Assembly (NCBI GenBank): GCA_032718475.1
Contig: JAUCBJ010002797.1
Location: forward strand, 1-38,887
Length of the DNA: 38,887 nt
Reading direction: 5' to 3'
Source: Nemertoderma westbladi
Taxonomy: Eukaryota > Xenacoelomorpha > Nemertodermatida > Nemertodermatidae
Part shown: positions 1 through 15,000 of the stretch, in pieces
How the letters are laid out: each line of letters begins with the position of its first letter
Position numbering within the stretch: the stretch's first letter is position 1
Notes under the pieces: model-generated
What the model was told of the DNA's origin: nothing
The model's input: only the letters and a program-made list of their open reading frames with translations
The model's database searches: none
Program-made: the position numbers and the translations under genes

Positions 1-3000
1 CAGATATTGTCTGTGTGGTTTTCTAAGCGTTATTAATCCTGAACCTATCCATACGTACCAGATATTGTCTGTGTGGTTTTCTAAGCGTTATTAATCCTGA
101 ACCTATCCTTACGTACCAGATATTGTCTGTGTGGTTTTCTAAGCGTTATTAATCCTGAACCATCCTTACGTACCAGATATTGTCTGTGTGGTTTTCTAAG
201 CGTTATTAATCCTGAACCTATCCATACGTACCAGATATTGTCTGTGTGGTTTTCTAAGCGTTATTAATCCTGAACCTATCCATACGTACCAGATATTGTC
301 TGTGTGGTTTTCTAAGCGTTATTAATCCTGAACCTATCCTTACGTACCAGATATTGTCTGTGTGGTTTTCTAAGCGTTATTAATCCTGAACCTATCCATA
401 CGTACCAGATATTGTCTGTGTGGTTTTCTAAGCGTTATTAATCCTGAACCTATCCATACGTACCAGATATTGTCTGTGTGGTTTTCTAAGCGTTATTAAT
501 CCTGAACCTATCCTTACGTACCAGATATTGTCTGTGTGGTTTTCTAAGCGTTATTAATCCTGAACCTATCCATACGTACCAGATATTGTCTGTGTGGTTT
601 TCTAAGCGTTATTAATCCTGAACCTATCCATACGTACCAGATATTGTCTGTGTGGTTTTCTAAGCGTTATTAATCCTGAACCTATCCATACGTACCAGAT
701 ATTGTCTGTGTGGTTTTCTAAGCGTTATTAATCCTGAACCTATCCATACGTACCAGATATTGTCTGTGTGGTTTTCTAAGCGTTATTAATCCTGAACCTA
801 TCCATACGTACCAGATATTGTCTGTGTGGTTTTCTAAGCGTTATTAATCCTGAACCATCCTTACGTACCAGATATTGTCTGTGTGGTTTTCTAAGCGTTA
901 TTAATCCTGAACCTATCCATACGTACCAGATATTGTCTGTGTGGTTTTCTAAGCGTTATTAATCCTGAACCTATCCATACGTACCAGATATTGTCTGTGT
1001 GGTTTTCTAAGCGTTATTAATCCTGAACCTATCCATACGTACCAGATATTGTCTGTGTGGTTTTCTAAGCGTTATTAATCCTGAACCTATCCATACGTAC
1101 CAGATATTGTCTGTGTGGTTTTCTAAGCGTTATTAATCCTGAACCTATCCATACGTACCAGATATTGTCTGTGTGGTTTTCTAAGCGTTATTAATCCTGA
1201 ACCTATCCATACGTACCAGATATTGTCTGTGTGGTTTTCTAAGCGTTATTAATCCTGAACCTATCCATACGTACCAGATATTGTCTGTGTGGTTTTCTAA
1301 GCGTTATTAATCCTGAACCTATCCATACGTACCAGATATTGTCTGTGTGGTTTTCTAAGCGTTATTAATCCTGAACCTATCCATACGTACCAGATATTGT
1401 CTGTGTGGTTTTCTAAGCGTTATTAATCCTGAACCTATCCTTACGTACCAGATATTGTCTGTGTGGTTTTCTAAGCGTTATTAATCCTGAACCTATCCTT
1501 ACGTACCAGATATTGTCTGTGTGGTTTTCTAAGCGTTATTAATCCTGAACCTATCCTTACGTACCAGATATTGTCTGTGTGGTTTTCTAAGCGTTATTAA
1601 TCCTGAACCTATCCTTACGTACCAGATATTGTCTGTGTGGTTTTCTAAGCGTTATTAATCCTGAACCATCCTTACGTACCAGATATTGTCTGTGTGGTTT
1701 TCTAAGCGTTATTAATCCTGAACCATCCTTACGTACCAGATATTGTCTGTGTGGTTTTCTAAGCGTTATTAATCCTGAACCTATCCTTACGTACCAGATA
1801 TTGTCTGTGTGGTTTTCTAAGCGTTATTAATCCTGAACCTATCCTTACGTACCAGATATTGTCTGTGTGGTTTTCTAAGCGTTATTAATCCTGAACCTAT
1901 CCTTACGTACCAGATATTGTCTGTGTGGTTTTCTAAGCGTTATTAATCCTGAACCTATCCTTACGTACCAGATATTGTCTGTGTGGTTTTCTAAGCGTTA
2001 TTAATCCTGAACCTATCCTTACGTACCAGATATTGTCTGTGTGGTTTTCTAAGCGTTATTAATCCTGAACCTATCCTTACGTACCAGATATTGTCTGTGT
2101 GGTTTTCTAAGCGTTATTAATCCTGAACCTATCCTTACGTACCAGATATTGTCTGTGTGGTTTTCTAAGCGTTATTAATCCTGAACCTATCCTTACGTAC
2201 CAGATATTGTCTGTGTGGTTTTCTAAGCGTTATTAATCCTGAACCATCCTTACGTACCAGATATTGTCTGTGTGGTTTTCTAAGCGTTATTAATCCTGAA
2301 CCATCCTTACGTACCAGATATTGTCTGTGTGGTTTTCTAAGCGTTATTAATCCTGAACCTATCCATACGTACCAGATATTGTCTGTGTGGTTTTCTAAGC
2401 GTTATTAATCCTGAACCTATCCTTACGTACCAGATATTGTCTGTGTGGTTTTCTAAGCGTTATTAATCCTGAACCTATCCTTACGTACCAGATATTGTCT
2501 GTGTGGTTTTCTAAGCGTTATTAATCCTGAACCTATCCTTACGTACCAGATATTGTCTGTGTGGTTTTCTAAGCGTTATTAATCCTGAACCATCCTTACG
2601 TACCAGATATTGTCTGTGTGGTTTTCTAAGCGTTATTAATCCTGAACCTATCCTTACGTACCAGATATTGTCTGTGTGGTTTTCTAAGCGTTATTAATCC
2701 TGAACCTATCCTTACGTACCAGATATTGTCTGTGTGGTTTTCTAAGCGTTATTAATCCTGAACCTATCCATACGTACCAGATATTGTCTGTGTGGTTTTC
2801 TAAGCGTTATTAATCCTGAACCTATCCTTACGTACCAGATATTGTCTGTGTGGTTTTCTAAGCGTTATTAATCCTGAACCTATCCATACGTACCAGATAT
2901 TGTCTGTGTGGTTTTCTAAGCGTTATTAATCCTGAACCATCCTTACGTACCAGATATTGTCTGTGTGGTTTTCTAAGCGTTATTAATCCTGAACCATCCT

Positions 3001-6000
3001 TACGTACCAGATATTGTCTGTGTGGTTTTCTAAGCGTTATTAATCCTGAACCATCCTTACGTACCAGATATTGTCTGTGTGGTTTTCTAAGCGTTATTAA
3101 TCCTGAACCATCCTTACGTACCAGATATTGTCTGTGTGGTTTTCTAAGCGTTATTAATCCTGAACCTATCCATACGTACCAGATATTGTCTGTGTGGTTT
3201 TCTAAGCGTTATTAATCCTGAACCATCCTTACGTACCAGATATTGTCTGTGTGGTTTTCTAAGCGTTATTAATCCTGAACCATCCTTACGTACCAGATAT
3301 TGTCTGTGTGGTTTTCTAAGCGTTATTAATCCTGAACCTATCCTTACGTACCAGATATTGTCTGTGTGGTTTTCTAAGCGTTATTAATCCTGAACCATCC
3401 TTACGTACCAGATATTGTCTGTGTGGTTTTCTAAGCGTTATTAATCCTGAACCATCCTTACGTACCAGATATTGTCTGTGTGGTTTTCTAAGCGTTATTA
3501 ATCCTGAACCATCCTTACGTACCAGATATTGTCTGTGTGGTTTTCTAAGCGTTATTAATCCTGAACCATCCTTACGTACCAGATATTGTCTGTGTGGTTT
3601 TCTAAGCGTTATTAATCCTGAACCTATCCATACGTACCAGATATTGTCTGTGTGGTTTTCTAAGCGTTATTAATCCTGAACCATCCTTACGTACCAGATA
3701 TTGTCTGTGTGGTTTTCTAAGCGTTATTAATCCTGAACCATCCTTACGTACCAGATATTGTCTGTGTGGTTTTCTAAGCGTTATTAATCCTGAACCATCC
3801 TTACGTACCAGATATTGTCTGTGTGGTTTTCTAAGCGTTATTAATCCTGAACCATCCTTACGTACCAGATATTGTCTGTGTGGTTTTCTAAGCGTTATTA
3901 ATCCTGAACCTATCCTTACGTACCAGATATTGTCTGTGTGGTTTTCTAAGCGTTATTAATCCTGAACCATCCATACGTACCAGATATTGTCTGTGTGGTT
4001 TTCTAAGCGTTATTAATCCTGAACCTATCCTTACGTACCAGATATTGTCTGTGTGGTTTTCTAAGCGTTATTAATCCTGAACCTATCCATACGTACCAGA
4101 TATTGTCTGTGTGGTTTTCTAAGCGTTATTAATCCTGAACCATCCATACGTACCAGATATTGTCTGTGTGGTTTTCTAAGCGTTATTAATCCTGAACCTA
4201 TCCTTACGTACCAGATATTGTCTGTGTGGTTTTCTAAGCGTTATTAATCCTGAACCTATCCATACGTACCAGATATTGTCTGTGTGGTTTTCTAAGCGTT
4301 ATTAATCCTGAACCATCCTTACGTACCAGATATTGTCTGTGTGGTTTTCTAAGCGTTATTAATCCTGAACCTATCCTTACGTACCAGATATTGTCTGTGT
4401 GGTTTTCTAAGCGTTATTAATCCTGAACCTATCCATACGTACCAGATATTGTCTGTGTGGTTTTCTAAGCGTTATTAATCCTGAACCATCCTTACGTACC
4501 AGATATTGTCTGTGTGGTTTTCTAAGCGTTATTAATCCTGAACCATCCATACGTACCAGATATTGTCTGTGTGGTTTTCTAAGCGTTATTAATCCTGAAC
4601 CATCCATACGTACCAGATATTGTCTGTGTGGTTTTCTAAGCGTTATTAATCCTGAACCATCCATACGTACCAGATATTGTCTGTGTGGTTTTCTAAGCGT
4701 TATTAATCCTGAACCATCCATACGTACCAGATATTGTCTGTGTGGTTTTCTAAGCGTTATTAATCCTGAACCTATCCTTACGTACCAGATATTGTCTGTG
4801 TGGTTTTCTAAGCGTTATTAATCCTGAACCATCCTTACGTACCAGATATTGTCTGTGTGGTTTTCTAAGCGTTATTAATCCTGAACCATCCTTACGTACC
4901 AGATATTGTCTGTGTGGTTTTCTAAGCGTTATTAATCCTGAACCTATCCATACGTACCAGATATTGTCTGTGTGGTTTTCTAAGCGTTATTAATCCTGAA
5001 CCATCCTTACGTACCAGATATTGTCTGTGTGGTTTTCTAAGCGTTATTAATCCTGAACCTATCCTTACGTACCAGATATTGTCTGTGTGGTTTTCTAAGC
5101 GTTATTAATCCTGAACCATCCTTACGTACCAGATATTGTCTGTGTGGTTTTCTAAGCGTTATTAATCCTGAACCTATCCATACGTACCAGATATTGTCTG
5201 TGTGGTTTTCTAAGCGTTATTAATCCTGAACCATCCTTACGTACCAGATATTGTCTGTGTGGTTTTCTAAGCGTTATTAATCCTGAACCATCCTTACGTA
5301 CCAGATATTGTCTGTGTGGTTTTCTAAGCGTTATTAATCCTGAACCATCCATACGTACCAGATATTGTCTGTGTGGTTTTCTAAGCGTTATTAATCCTGA
5401 ACCATCCATACGTACCAGATATTGTCTGTGTGGTTTTCTAAGCGTTATTAATCCTGAACCATCCTTACGTACCAGATATTGTCTGTGTGGTTTTCTAAGC
5501 GTTATTAATCCTGAACCATCCTTACGTACCAGATATTGTCTGTGTGGTTTTCTAAGCGTTATTAATCCTGAACCATCCTTACGTACCAGATATTGTCTGT
5601 GTGGTTTTCTAAGCGTTATTAATCCTGAACCATCCTTACGTACCAGATATTGTCTGTGTGGTTTTCTAAGCGTTATTAATCCTGAACCATCCTTACGTAC
5701 CGAGATATTGTCTGTGTGGTTTTCTAAGCGTTATTAATCCTGAACCATCCTTACGTACCAGATATTGTCTGTGTGGTTTTCTAAGCGTTATTAATCCTGA
5801 ACCTATCCTTACGTACCAGATATTGTCTGTGTGGTTTTCTAAGCGTTATTAATCCTGAACCTATCCTTACGTACGAGATATTGTCTGTGTGGTTTTCTAA
5901 GCGTTATTAATCCTGAACCTATCCTTACGTACGAGATATTGTCTGTGTGGTTTTCTAAGCGTTATTAATCCTGAACCTATCCTTACGTACCAGATATTGT

Positions 6001-9000
6001 CTGTGTGGTTTTCTAAGCGTTATTAATCCTGAACCTATCCTTACGTACCAGATATTGTCTGTGTGGTTTTCTAAGCGTTATTAATCCTGAACCTATCCTT
6101 ACGTACCAGATATTGTCTGTGTGGTTTTCTAAGCGTTATTAATCCTGAACCTATCCTTACGTACGAGATATTGTCTGTGTGGTTTTCTAAGCGTTATTAA
6201 TCCTGAACCTATCCTTACGTACGAGATATTGTCTGTGTGGTTTTCTAAGCGTTATTAATCCTGAACCTATCCTTACGTACCAGATATTGTCTGTGTGGTT
6301 TTCTAAGCGTTATTAATCCTGAACCTATCCTTACGTACCAGATATTGTCTGTGTGGTTTTCTAAGCGTTATTAATCCTGAACCTATCCTTACGTACGAGA
6401 TATTGTCTGTGTGGTTTTCTAAGCGTTATTAATCCTGAACCTATCCTTACGTACGAGATATTGTCTGTGTGGTTTTCTAAGCGTTATTAATCCTGAACCA
6501 TCCTTACGTACCAGATATTGTCTGTGTGGTTTTCTAAGCGTTATTAATCCTGAACCTATCCTTACGTACGAGATATTGTCTGTGTGGTTTTCTAAGCGTT
6601 ATTAATCCTGAACCTATCCTTACGTACGAGATATTGTCTGTGTGGTTTTCTAAGCGTTATTAATCCTGAACCATCCATACGTACCAGATATTGTCTGTGT
6701 GGTTTTCTAAGCGTTATTAATCCTGAACCTATCCTTACGTACGAGATATTGTCTGTGTGGTTTTCTAAGCGTTATTAATCCTGAACCTATCCTTACGTAC
6801 CAGATATTGTCTGTGTGGTTTTCTAAGCGTTATTAATCCTGAACCTATCCTTACGTACGAGATATTGTCTGTGTGGTTTTCTAAGCGTTATTAATCCTGA
6901 ACCTATCCTTACGTACCAGATATTGTCTGTGTGGTTTTCTAAGCGTTATTAATCCTGAACCATCCTTACGTACCAGATATTGTCTGTGTGGTTTTCTAAG
7001 CGTTATTAATCCTGAACCATCCTTACGTACCAGATATTGTCTGTGTGGTTTTCTAAGCGTTATTAATCCTGAACCATCCTTACGTACCAGATATTGTCTG
7101 TGTGGTTTTCTAAGCGTTATTAATCCTGAACCATCCTTACGTACCAGATATTGTCTGTGTGGTTTTCTAAGCGTTATTAATCCTGAACCATCCTTACGTA
7201 CCAGATATTGTCTGTGTGGTTTTCTAAGCGTTATTAATCCTGAACCATCCTTACGTACCAGATATTGTCTGTGTGGTTTTCTAAGCGTTATTAATCCTGA
7301 ACCATCCTTACGTACCAGATATTGTCTGTGTGGTTTTCTAAGCGTTATTAATCCTGAACCTATCCTTACGTACCAGATATTGTCTGTGTGGTTTTCTAAG
7401 CGTTATTAATCCTGAACCATCCTTACGTACCAGATATTGTCTGTGTGGTTTTCTAAGCGTTATTAATCCTGAACCATCCTTACGTACCAGATATTGTCTG
7501 TGTGGTTTTCTAAGCGTTATTAATCCTGAACCTATCCTTACGTACCAGATATTGTCTGTGTGGTTTTCTAAGCGTTATTAATCCTGAACCATCCTTACGT
7601 ACCAGATATTGTCTGTGTGGTTTTCTAAGCGTTATTAATCCTGAACCATCCTTACGTACCAGATATTGTCTGTGTGGTTTTCTAAGCGTTATTAATCCTG
7701 AACCATCCTTACGTACCAGATATTGTCTGTGTGGTTTTCTAAGCGTTATTAATCCTGAACCATCCTTACGTACCAGATATTGTCTGTGTGGTTTTCTAAG
7801 CGTTATTAATCCTGAACCATCCTTACGTACCAGATATTGTCTGTGTGGTTTTCTAAGCGTTATTAATCCTGAACCATCCTTACGTACCAGATATTGTCTG
7901 TGTGGTTTTCTAAGCGTTATTAATCCTGAACCTATCCTTACGTACCAGATATTGTCTGTGTGGTTTTCTAAGCGTTATTAATCCTGAACCTATCCTTACG
8001 TACCAGATATTGTCTGTGTGGTTTTCTAAGCGTTATTAATCCTGAACCATCCTTACGTACGAGATATTGTCTGTGTGGTTTTCTAAGCGTTATTAATCCT
8101 GAACCATCCTTACGTACCAGATATTGTCTGTGTGGTTTTCTAAGCGTTATTAATCCTGAACCTATCCTTACGTACGAGATATTGTCTGTGTGGTTTTCTA
8201 AGCGTTATTAATCCTGAACCTATCCTTACGTACCAGATATTGTCTGTGTGGTTTTCTAAGCGTTATTAATCCTGAACCTATCCTTACGTACCAGATATTG
8301 TCTGTGTGGTTTTCTAAGCGTTATTAATCCTGAACCTATCCTTACGTACCAGATATTGTCTGTGTGGTTTTCTAAGCGTTATTAATCCTGAACCTATCCT
8401 TACGTACCAGATATTGTCTGTGTGGTTTTCTAAGCGTTATTAATCCTGAACCTATCCTTACGTACCAGATATTGTCTGTGTGGTTTTCTAAGCGTTATTA
8501 ATCCTGAACCTATCCTTACGTACCAGATATTGTCTGTGTGGTTTTCTAAGCGTTATTAATCCTGAACCATCCTTACGTACCAGATATTGTCTGTGTGGTT
8601 TTCTAAGCGTTATTAATCCTGAACCTATCCTTACGTACCAGATATTGTCTGTGTGGTTTTCTAAGCGTTATTAATCCTGAACCTATCCTTACGTACCAGA
8701 TATTGTCTGTGTGGTTTTCTAAGCGTTATTAATCCTGAACCATCCTTACGTACCAGATATTGTCTGTGTGGTTTTCTAAGCGTTATTAATCCTGAACCAT
8801 CCTTACGTACCAGATATTGTCTGTGTGGTTTTCTAAGCGTTATTAATCCTGAACCTATCCTTACGTACCAGATATTGTCTGTGTGGTTTTCTAAGCGTTA
8901 TTAATCCTGAACCTATCCTTACGTACCAGATATTGTCTGTGTGGTTTTCTAAGCGTTATTAATCCTGAACCATCCTTACGTACCAGATATTGTCTGTGTG

Positions 9001-12000
9001 GTTTTCTAAGCGTTATTAATCCTGAACCTATCCTTACGTACCAGATATTGTCTGTGTGGTTTTCTAAGCGTTATTAATCCTGAACCTATCCTTACGTACC
9101 AGATATTGTCTGTGTGGTTTTCTAAGCGTTATTAATCCTGAACCTATCCTTACGTACCAGATATTGTCTGTGTGGTTTTCTAAGCGTTATTAATCCTGAA
9201 CCATCCTTACGTACCAGATATTGTCTGTGTGGTTTTCTAAGCGTTATTAATCCTGAACCATCCATACGTACCAGATATTGTCTGTGTGGTTTTCTAAGCG
9301 TTATTAATCCTGAACCATCCTTACGTACCAGATATTGTCTGTGTGGTTTTCTAAGCGTTATTAATCCTGAACCATCCTTACGTACCAGATATTGTCTGTG
9401 TGGTTTTCTAAGCGTTATTAATCCTGAACCATCCTTACGTACCAGATATTGTCTGTGTGGTTTTCTAAGCGTTATTAATCCTGAACCATCCTTACGTACC
9501 AGATATTGTCTGTGTGGTTTTCTAAGCGTTATTAATCCTGAACCATCCTTACGTACCAGATATTGTCTGTGTGGTTTTCTAAGCGTTATTAATCCTGAAC
9601 CTATCCTTACGTACCAGATATTGTCTGTGTGGTTTTCTAAGCGTTATTAATCCTGAACCTATCCTTACGTACCAGATATTGTCTGTGTGGTTTTCTAAGC
9701 GTTATTAATCCTGAACCATCCTTACGTACCAGATATTGTCTGTGTGGTTTTCTAAGCGTTATTAATCCTGAACCATCCTTACGTACCAGATATTGTCTGT
9801 GTGGTTTTCTAAGCGTTATTAATCCTGAACCTATCCTTACGTACCAGATATTGTCTGTGTGGTTTTCTAAGCGTTATTAATCCTGAACCTATCCTTACGT
9901 ACCAGATATTGTCTGTGTGGTTTTCTAAGCGTTATTAATCCTGAACCTATCCTTACGTACCAGATATTGTCTGTGTGGTTTTCTAAGCGTTATTAATCCT
10001 GAACCTATCCTTACGTACCAGATATTGTCTGTGTGGTTTTCTAAGCGTTATTAATCCTGAACCTATCCTTACGTACCAGATATTGTCTGTGTGGTTTTCT
10101 AAGCGTTATTAATCCTGAACCATCCTTACGTACCAGATATTGTCTGTGTGGTTTTCTAAGCGTTATTAATCCTGAACCTATCCTTACGTACCAGATATTG
10201 TCTGTGTGGTTTTCTAAGCGTTATTAATCCTGAACCTATCCTTACGTACCAGATATTGTCTGTGTGGTTTTCTAAGCGTTATTAATCCTGAACCTATCCT
10301 TACGTACCAGATATTGTCTGTGTGGTTTTCTAAGCGTTATTAATCCTGAACCTATCCTTACGTACGAGATATTGTCTGTGTGGTTTTCTAAGCGTTATTA
10401 ATCCTGAACCTATCCTTACGTACCAGATATTGTCTGTGTGGTTTTCTAAGCGTTATTAATCCTGAACCATCCTTACGTACCAGATATTGTCTGTGTGGTT
10501 TTCTAAGCGTTATTAATCCTGAACCTATCCTTACGTACCAGATATTGTCTGTGTGGTTTTCTAAGCGTTATTAATCCTGAACCTATCCTTACGTACCAGA
10601 TATTGTCTGTGTGGTTTTCTAAGCGTTATTAATCCTGAACCTATCCTTACGTACCAGATATTGTCTGTGTGGTTTTCTAAGCGTTATTAATCCTGAACCT
10701 ATCCTTACGTACCAGATATTGTCTGTGTGGTTTTCTAAGCGTTATTAATCCTGAACCTATCCTTACGTACCAGATATTGTCTGTGTGGTTTTCTAAGCGT
10801 TATTAATCCTGAACCTATCCTTACGTACCAGATATTGTCTGTGTGGTTTTCTAAGCGTTATTAATCCTGAACCTATCCTTACGTACCAGATATTGTCTGT
10901 GTGGTTTTCTAAGCGTTATTAATCCTGAACCTATCCTTACGTACCAGATATTGTCTGTGTGGTTTTCTAAGCGTTATTAATCCTGAACCATCCTTACGTA
11001 CCAGATATTGTCTGTGTGGTTTTCTAAGCGTTATTAATCCTGAACCATCCTTACGTACCAGATATTGTCTGTGTGGTTTTCTAAGCGTTATTAATCCTGA
11101 ACCATCCTTACGTACCAGATATTGTCTGTGTGGTTTTCTAAGCGTTATTAATCCTGAACCATCCTTACGTACCAGATATTGTCTGTGTGGTTTTCTAAGC
11201 GTTATTAATCCTGAACCATCCATACGTACCAGATATTGTCTGTGTGGTTTTCTAAGCGTTATTAATCCTGAACCATCCTTACGTACCAGATATTGTCTGT
11301 GTGGTTTTCTAAGCGTTATTAATCCTGAACCTATCCTTACGTACCAGATATTGTCTGTGTGGTTTTCTAAGCGTTATTAATCCTGAACCATCCTTACGTA
11401 CCAGATATTGTCTGTGTGGTTTTCTAAGCGTTATTAATCCTGAACCATCCTTACGTACCAGATATTGTCTGTGTGGTTTTCTAAGCGTTATTAATCCTGA
11501 ACCATCCTTACGTACCAGATATTGTCTGTGTGGTTTTCTAAGCGTTATTAATCCTGAACCTATCCTTACGTACCAGATATTGTCTGTGTGGTTTTCTAAG
11601 CGTTATTAATCCTGAACCTATCCTTACGTACCAGATATTGTCTGTGTGGTTTTCTAAGCGTTATTAATCCTGAACCTATCCTTACGTACCAGATATTGTC
11701 TGTGTGGTTTTCTAAGCGTTATTAATCCTGAACCTATCCTTACGTACCAGATATTGTCTGTGTGGTTTTCTAAGCGTTATTAATCCTGAACCTATCCTTA
11801 CGTACCAGATATTGTCTGTGTGGTTTTCTAAGCGTTATTAATCCTGAACCTATCCTTACGTACCAGATATTGTCTGTGTGGTTTTCTAAGCGTTATTAAT
11901 CCTGAACCTATCCTTACGTACCAGATATTGTCTGTGTGGTTTTCTAAGCGTTATTAATCCTGAACCTATCCTTACGTACCAGATATTGTCTGTGTGGTTT

Positions 12001-15000
12001 TCTAAGCGTTATTAATCCTGAACCTATCCTTACGTACGAGATATTGTCTGTGTGGTTTTCTAAGCGTTATTAATCCTGAACCTATCCTTACGTACCAGAT
12101 ATTGTCTGTGTGGTTTTCTAAGCGTTATTAATCCTGAACCTATCCTTACGTACGAGATATTGTCTGTGTGGTTTTCTAAGCGTTATTAATCCTGAACCTA
12201 TCCTTACGTACCAGATATTGTCTGTGTGGTTTTCTAAGCGTTATTAATCCTGAACCTATCCTTACGTACGAGATATTGTCTGTGTGGTTTTCTAAGCGTT
12301 ATTAATCCTGAACCTATCCTTACGTACCAGATATTGTCTGTGTGGTTTTCTAAGCGTTATTAATCCTGAACCTATCCTTACGTACGAGATATTGTCTGTG
12401 TGGTTTTCTAAGCGTTATTAATCCTGAACCTATCCTTACGTACGAGATATTGTCTGTGTGGTTTTCTAAGCGTTATTAATCCTGAACCTATCCTTACGTA
12501 CCAGATATTGTCTGTGTGGTTTTCTAAGCGTTATTAATCCTGAACCTATCCTTACGTACCAGATATTGTCTGTGTGGTTTTCTAAGCGTTATTAATCCTG
12601 AACCTATCCTTACGTACCAGATATTGTCTGTGTGGTTTTCTAAGCGTTATTAATCCTGAACCTATCCTTACGTACCAGATATTGTCTGTGTGGTTTTCTA
12701 AGCGTTATTAATCCTGAACCATCCTTACGTACCAGATATTGTCTGTGTGGTTTTCTAAGCGTTATTAATCCTGAACCTATCCTTACGTACCAGATATTGT
12801 CTGTGTGGTTTTCTAAGCGTTATTAATCCTGAACCTATCCTTACGTACCAGATATTGTCTGTGTGGTTTTCTAAGCGTTATTAATCCTGAACCTATCCTT
12901 ACGTACCAGATATTGTCTGTGTGGTTTTCTAAGCGTTATTAATCCTGAACCATCCTTACGTACCAGATATTGTCTGTGTGGTTTTCTAAGCGTTATTAAT
13001 CCTGAACCTATCCTTACGTACCAGATATTGTCTGTGTGGTTTTCTAAGCGTTATTAATCCTGAACCATCCTTACGTACCAGATATTGTCTGTGTGGTTTT
13101 CTAAGCGTTATTAATCCTGAACCTATCCTTACGTACCAGATATTGTCTGTGTGGTTTTCTAAGCGTTATTAATCCTGAACCTATCCTTACGTACGAGATA
13201 TTGTCTGTGTGGTTTTCTAAGCGTTATTAATCCTGAACCATCCATACGTACCAGATATTGTCTGTGTGGTTTTCTAAGCGTTATTAATCCTGAACCTATC
13301 CTTACGTACCAGATATTGTCTGTGTGGTTTTCTAAGCGTTATTAATCCTGAACCTATCCTTACGTACCAGATATTGTCTGTGTGGTTTTCTAAGCGTTAT
13401 TAATCCTGAACCTATCCTTACGTACCAGATATTGTCTGTGTGGTTTTCTAAGCGTTATTAATCCTGAACCTATCCTTACGTACCAGATATTGTCTGTGTG
13501 GTTTTCTAAGCGTTATTAATCCTGAACCTATCCATACGTACCAGATATTGTCTGTGTGGTTTTCTAAGCGTTATTAATCCTGAACCTATCCTTACGTACC
13601 AGATATTGTCTGTGTGGTTTTCTAAGCGTTATTAATCCTGAACCTATCCTTACGTACCAGATATTGTCTGTGTGGTTTTCTAAGCGTTATTAATCCTGAA
13701 CCTATCCTTACGTACGAGATATTGTCTGTGTGGTTTTCTAAGCGTTATTAATCCTGAACCTATCCTTACGTACCAGATATTGTCTGTGTGGTTTTCTAAG
13801 CGTTATTAATCCTGAACCTATCCTTACGTACGAGATATTGTCTGTGTGGTTTTCTAAGCGTTATTAATCCTGAACCTATCCTTACGTACCAGATATTGTC
13901 TGTGTGGTTTTCTAAGCGTTATTAATCCTGAACCTATCCTTACGTACCAGATATTGTCTGTGTGGTTTTCTAAGCGTTATTAATCCTGAACCTATCCTTA
14001 CGTACCAGATATTGTCTGTGTGGTTTTCTAAGCGTTATTAATCCTGAACCTATCCTTACGTACCAGATATTGTCTGTGTGGTTTTCTAAGCGTTATTAAT
14101 CCTGAACCTATCCTTACGTACCAGATATTGTCTGTGTGGTTTTCTAAGCGTTATTAATCCTGAACCTATCCTTACGTACCAGATATTGTCTGTGTGGTTT
14201 TCTAAGCGTTATTAATCCTGAACCTATCCATACGTACCAGATATTGTCTGTGTGGTTTTCTAAGCGTTATTAATCCTGAACCTATCCTTACGTACCAGAT
14301 ATTGTCTGTGTGGTTTTCTAAGCGTTATTAATCCTGAACCTATCCTTACGTACCAGATATTGTCTGTGTGGTTTTCTAAGCGTTATTAATCCTGAACCTA
14401 TCCTTACGTACCAGATATTGTCTGTGTGGTTTTCTAAGCGTTATTAATCCTGAACCTATCCTTACGTACCAGATATTGTCTGTGTGGTTTTCTAAGCGTT
14501 ATTAATCCTGAACCTATCCTTACGTACCAGATATTGTCTGTGTGGTTTTCTAAGCGTTATTAATCCTGAACCTATCCTTACGTACCAGATATTGTCTGTG
14601 TGGTTTTCTAAGCGTTATTAATCCTGAACCTATCCTTACGTACCAGATATTGTCTGTGTGGTTTTCTAAGCGTTATTAATCCTGAACCTATCCTTACGTA
14701 CCAGATATTGTCTGTGTGGTTTTCTAAGCGTTATTAATCCTGAACCATCCTTACGTACCAGATATTGTCTGTGTGGTTTTCTAAGCGTTATTAATCCTGA
14801 ACCTATCCTTACGTACCAGATATTGTCTGTGTGGTTTTCTAAGCGTTATTAATCCTGAACCTATCCTTACGTACCAGATATTGTCTGTGTGGTTTTCTAA
14901 GCGTTATTAATCCTGAACCTATCCTTACGTACCAGATATTGTCTGTGTGGTTTTCTAAGCGTTATTAATCCTGAACCATCCTTACGTACCAGATATTGTC

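Noticed and set aside
4407-11223. Short minus-strand ORFs of 85-104 codons inside the 57/58-bp array (near 4407, 5152 and 10909)
   Set aside because: They are runs of 57-bp units bounded by 58-bp units that shift the frame, not separate genes.
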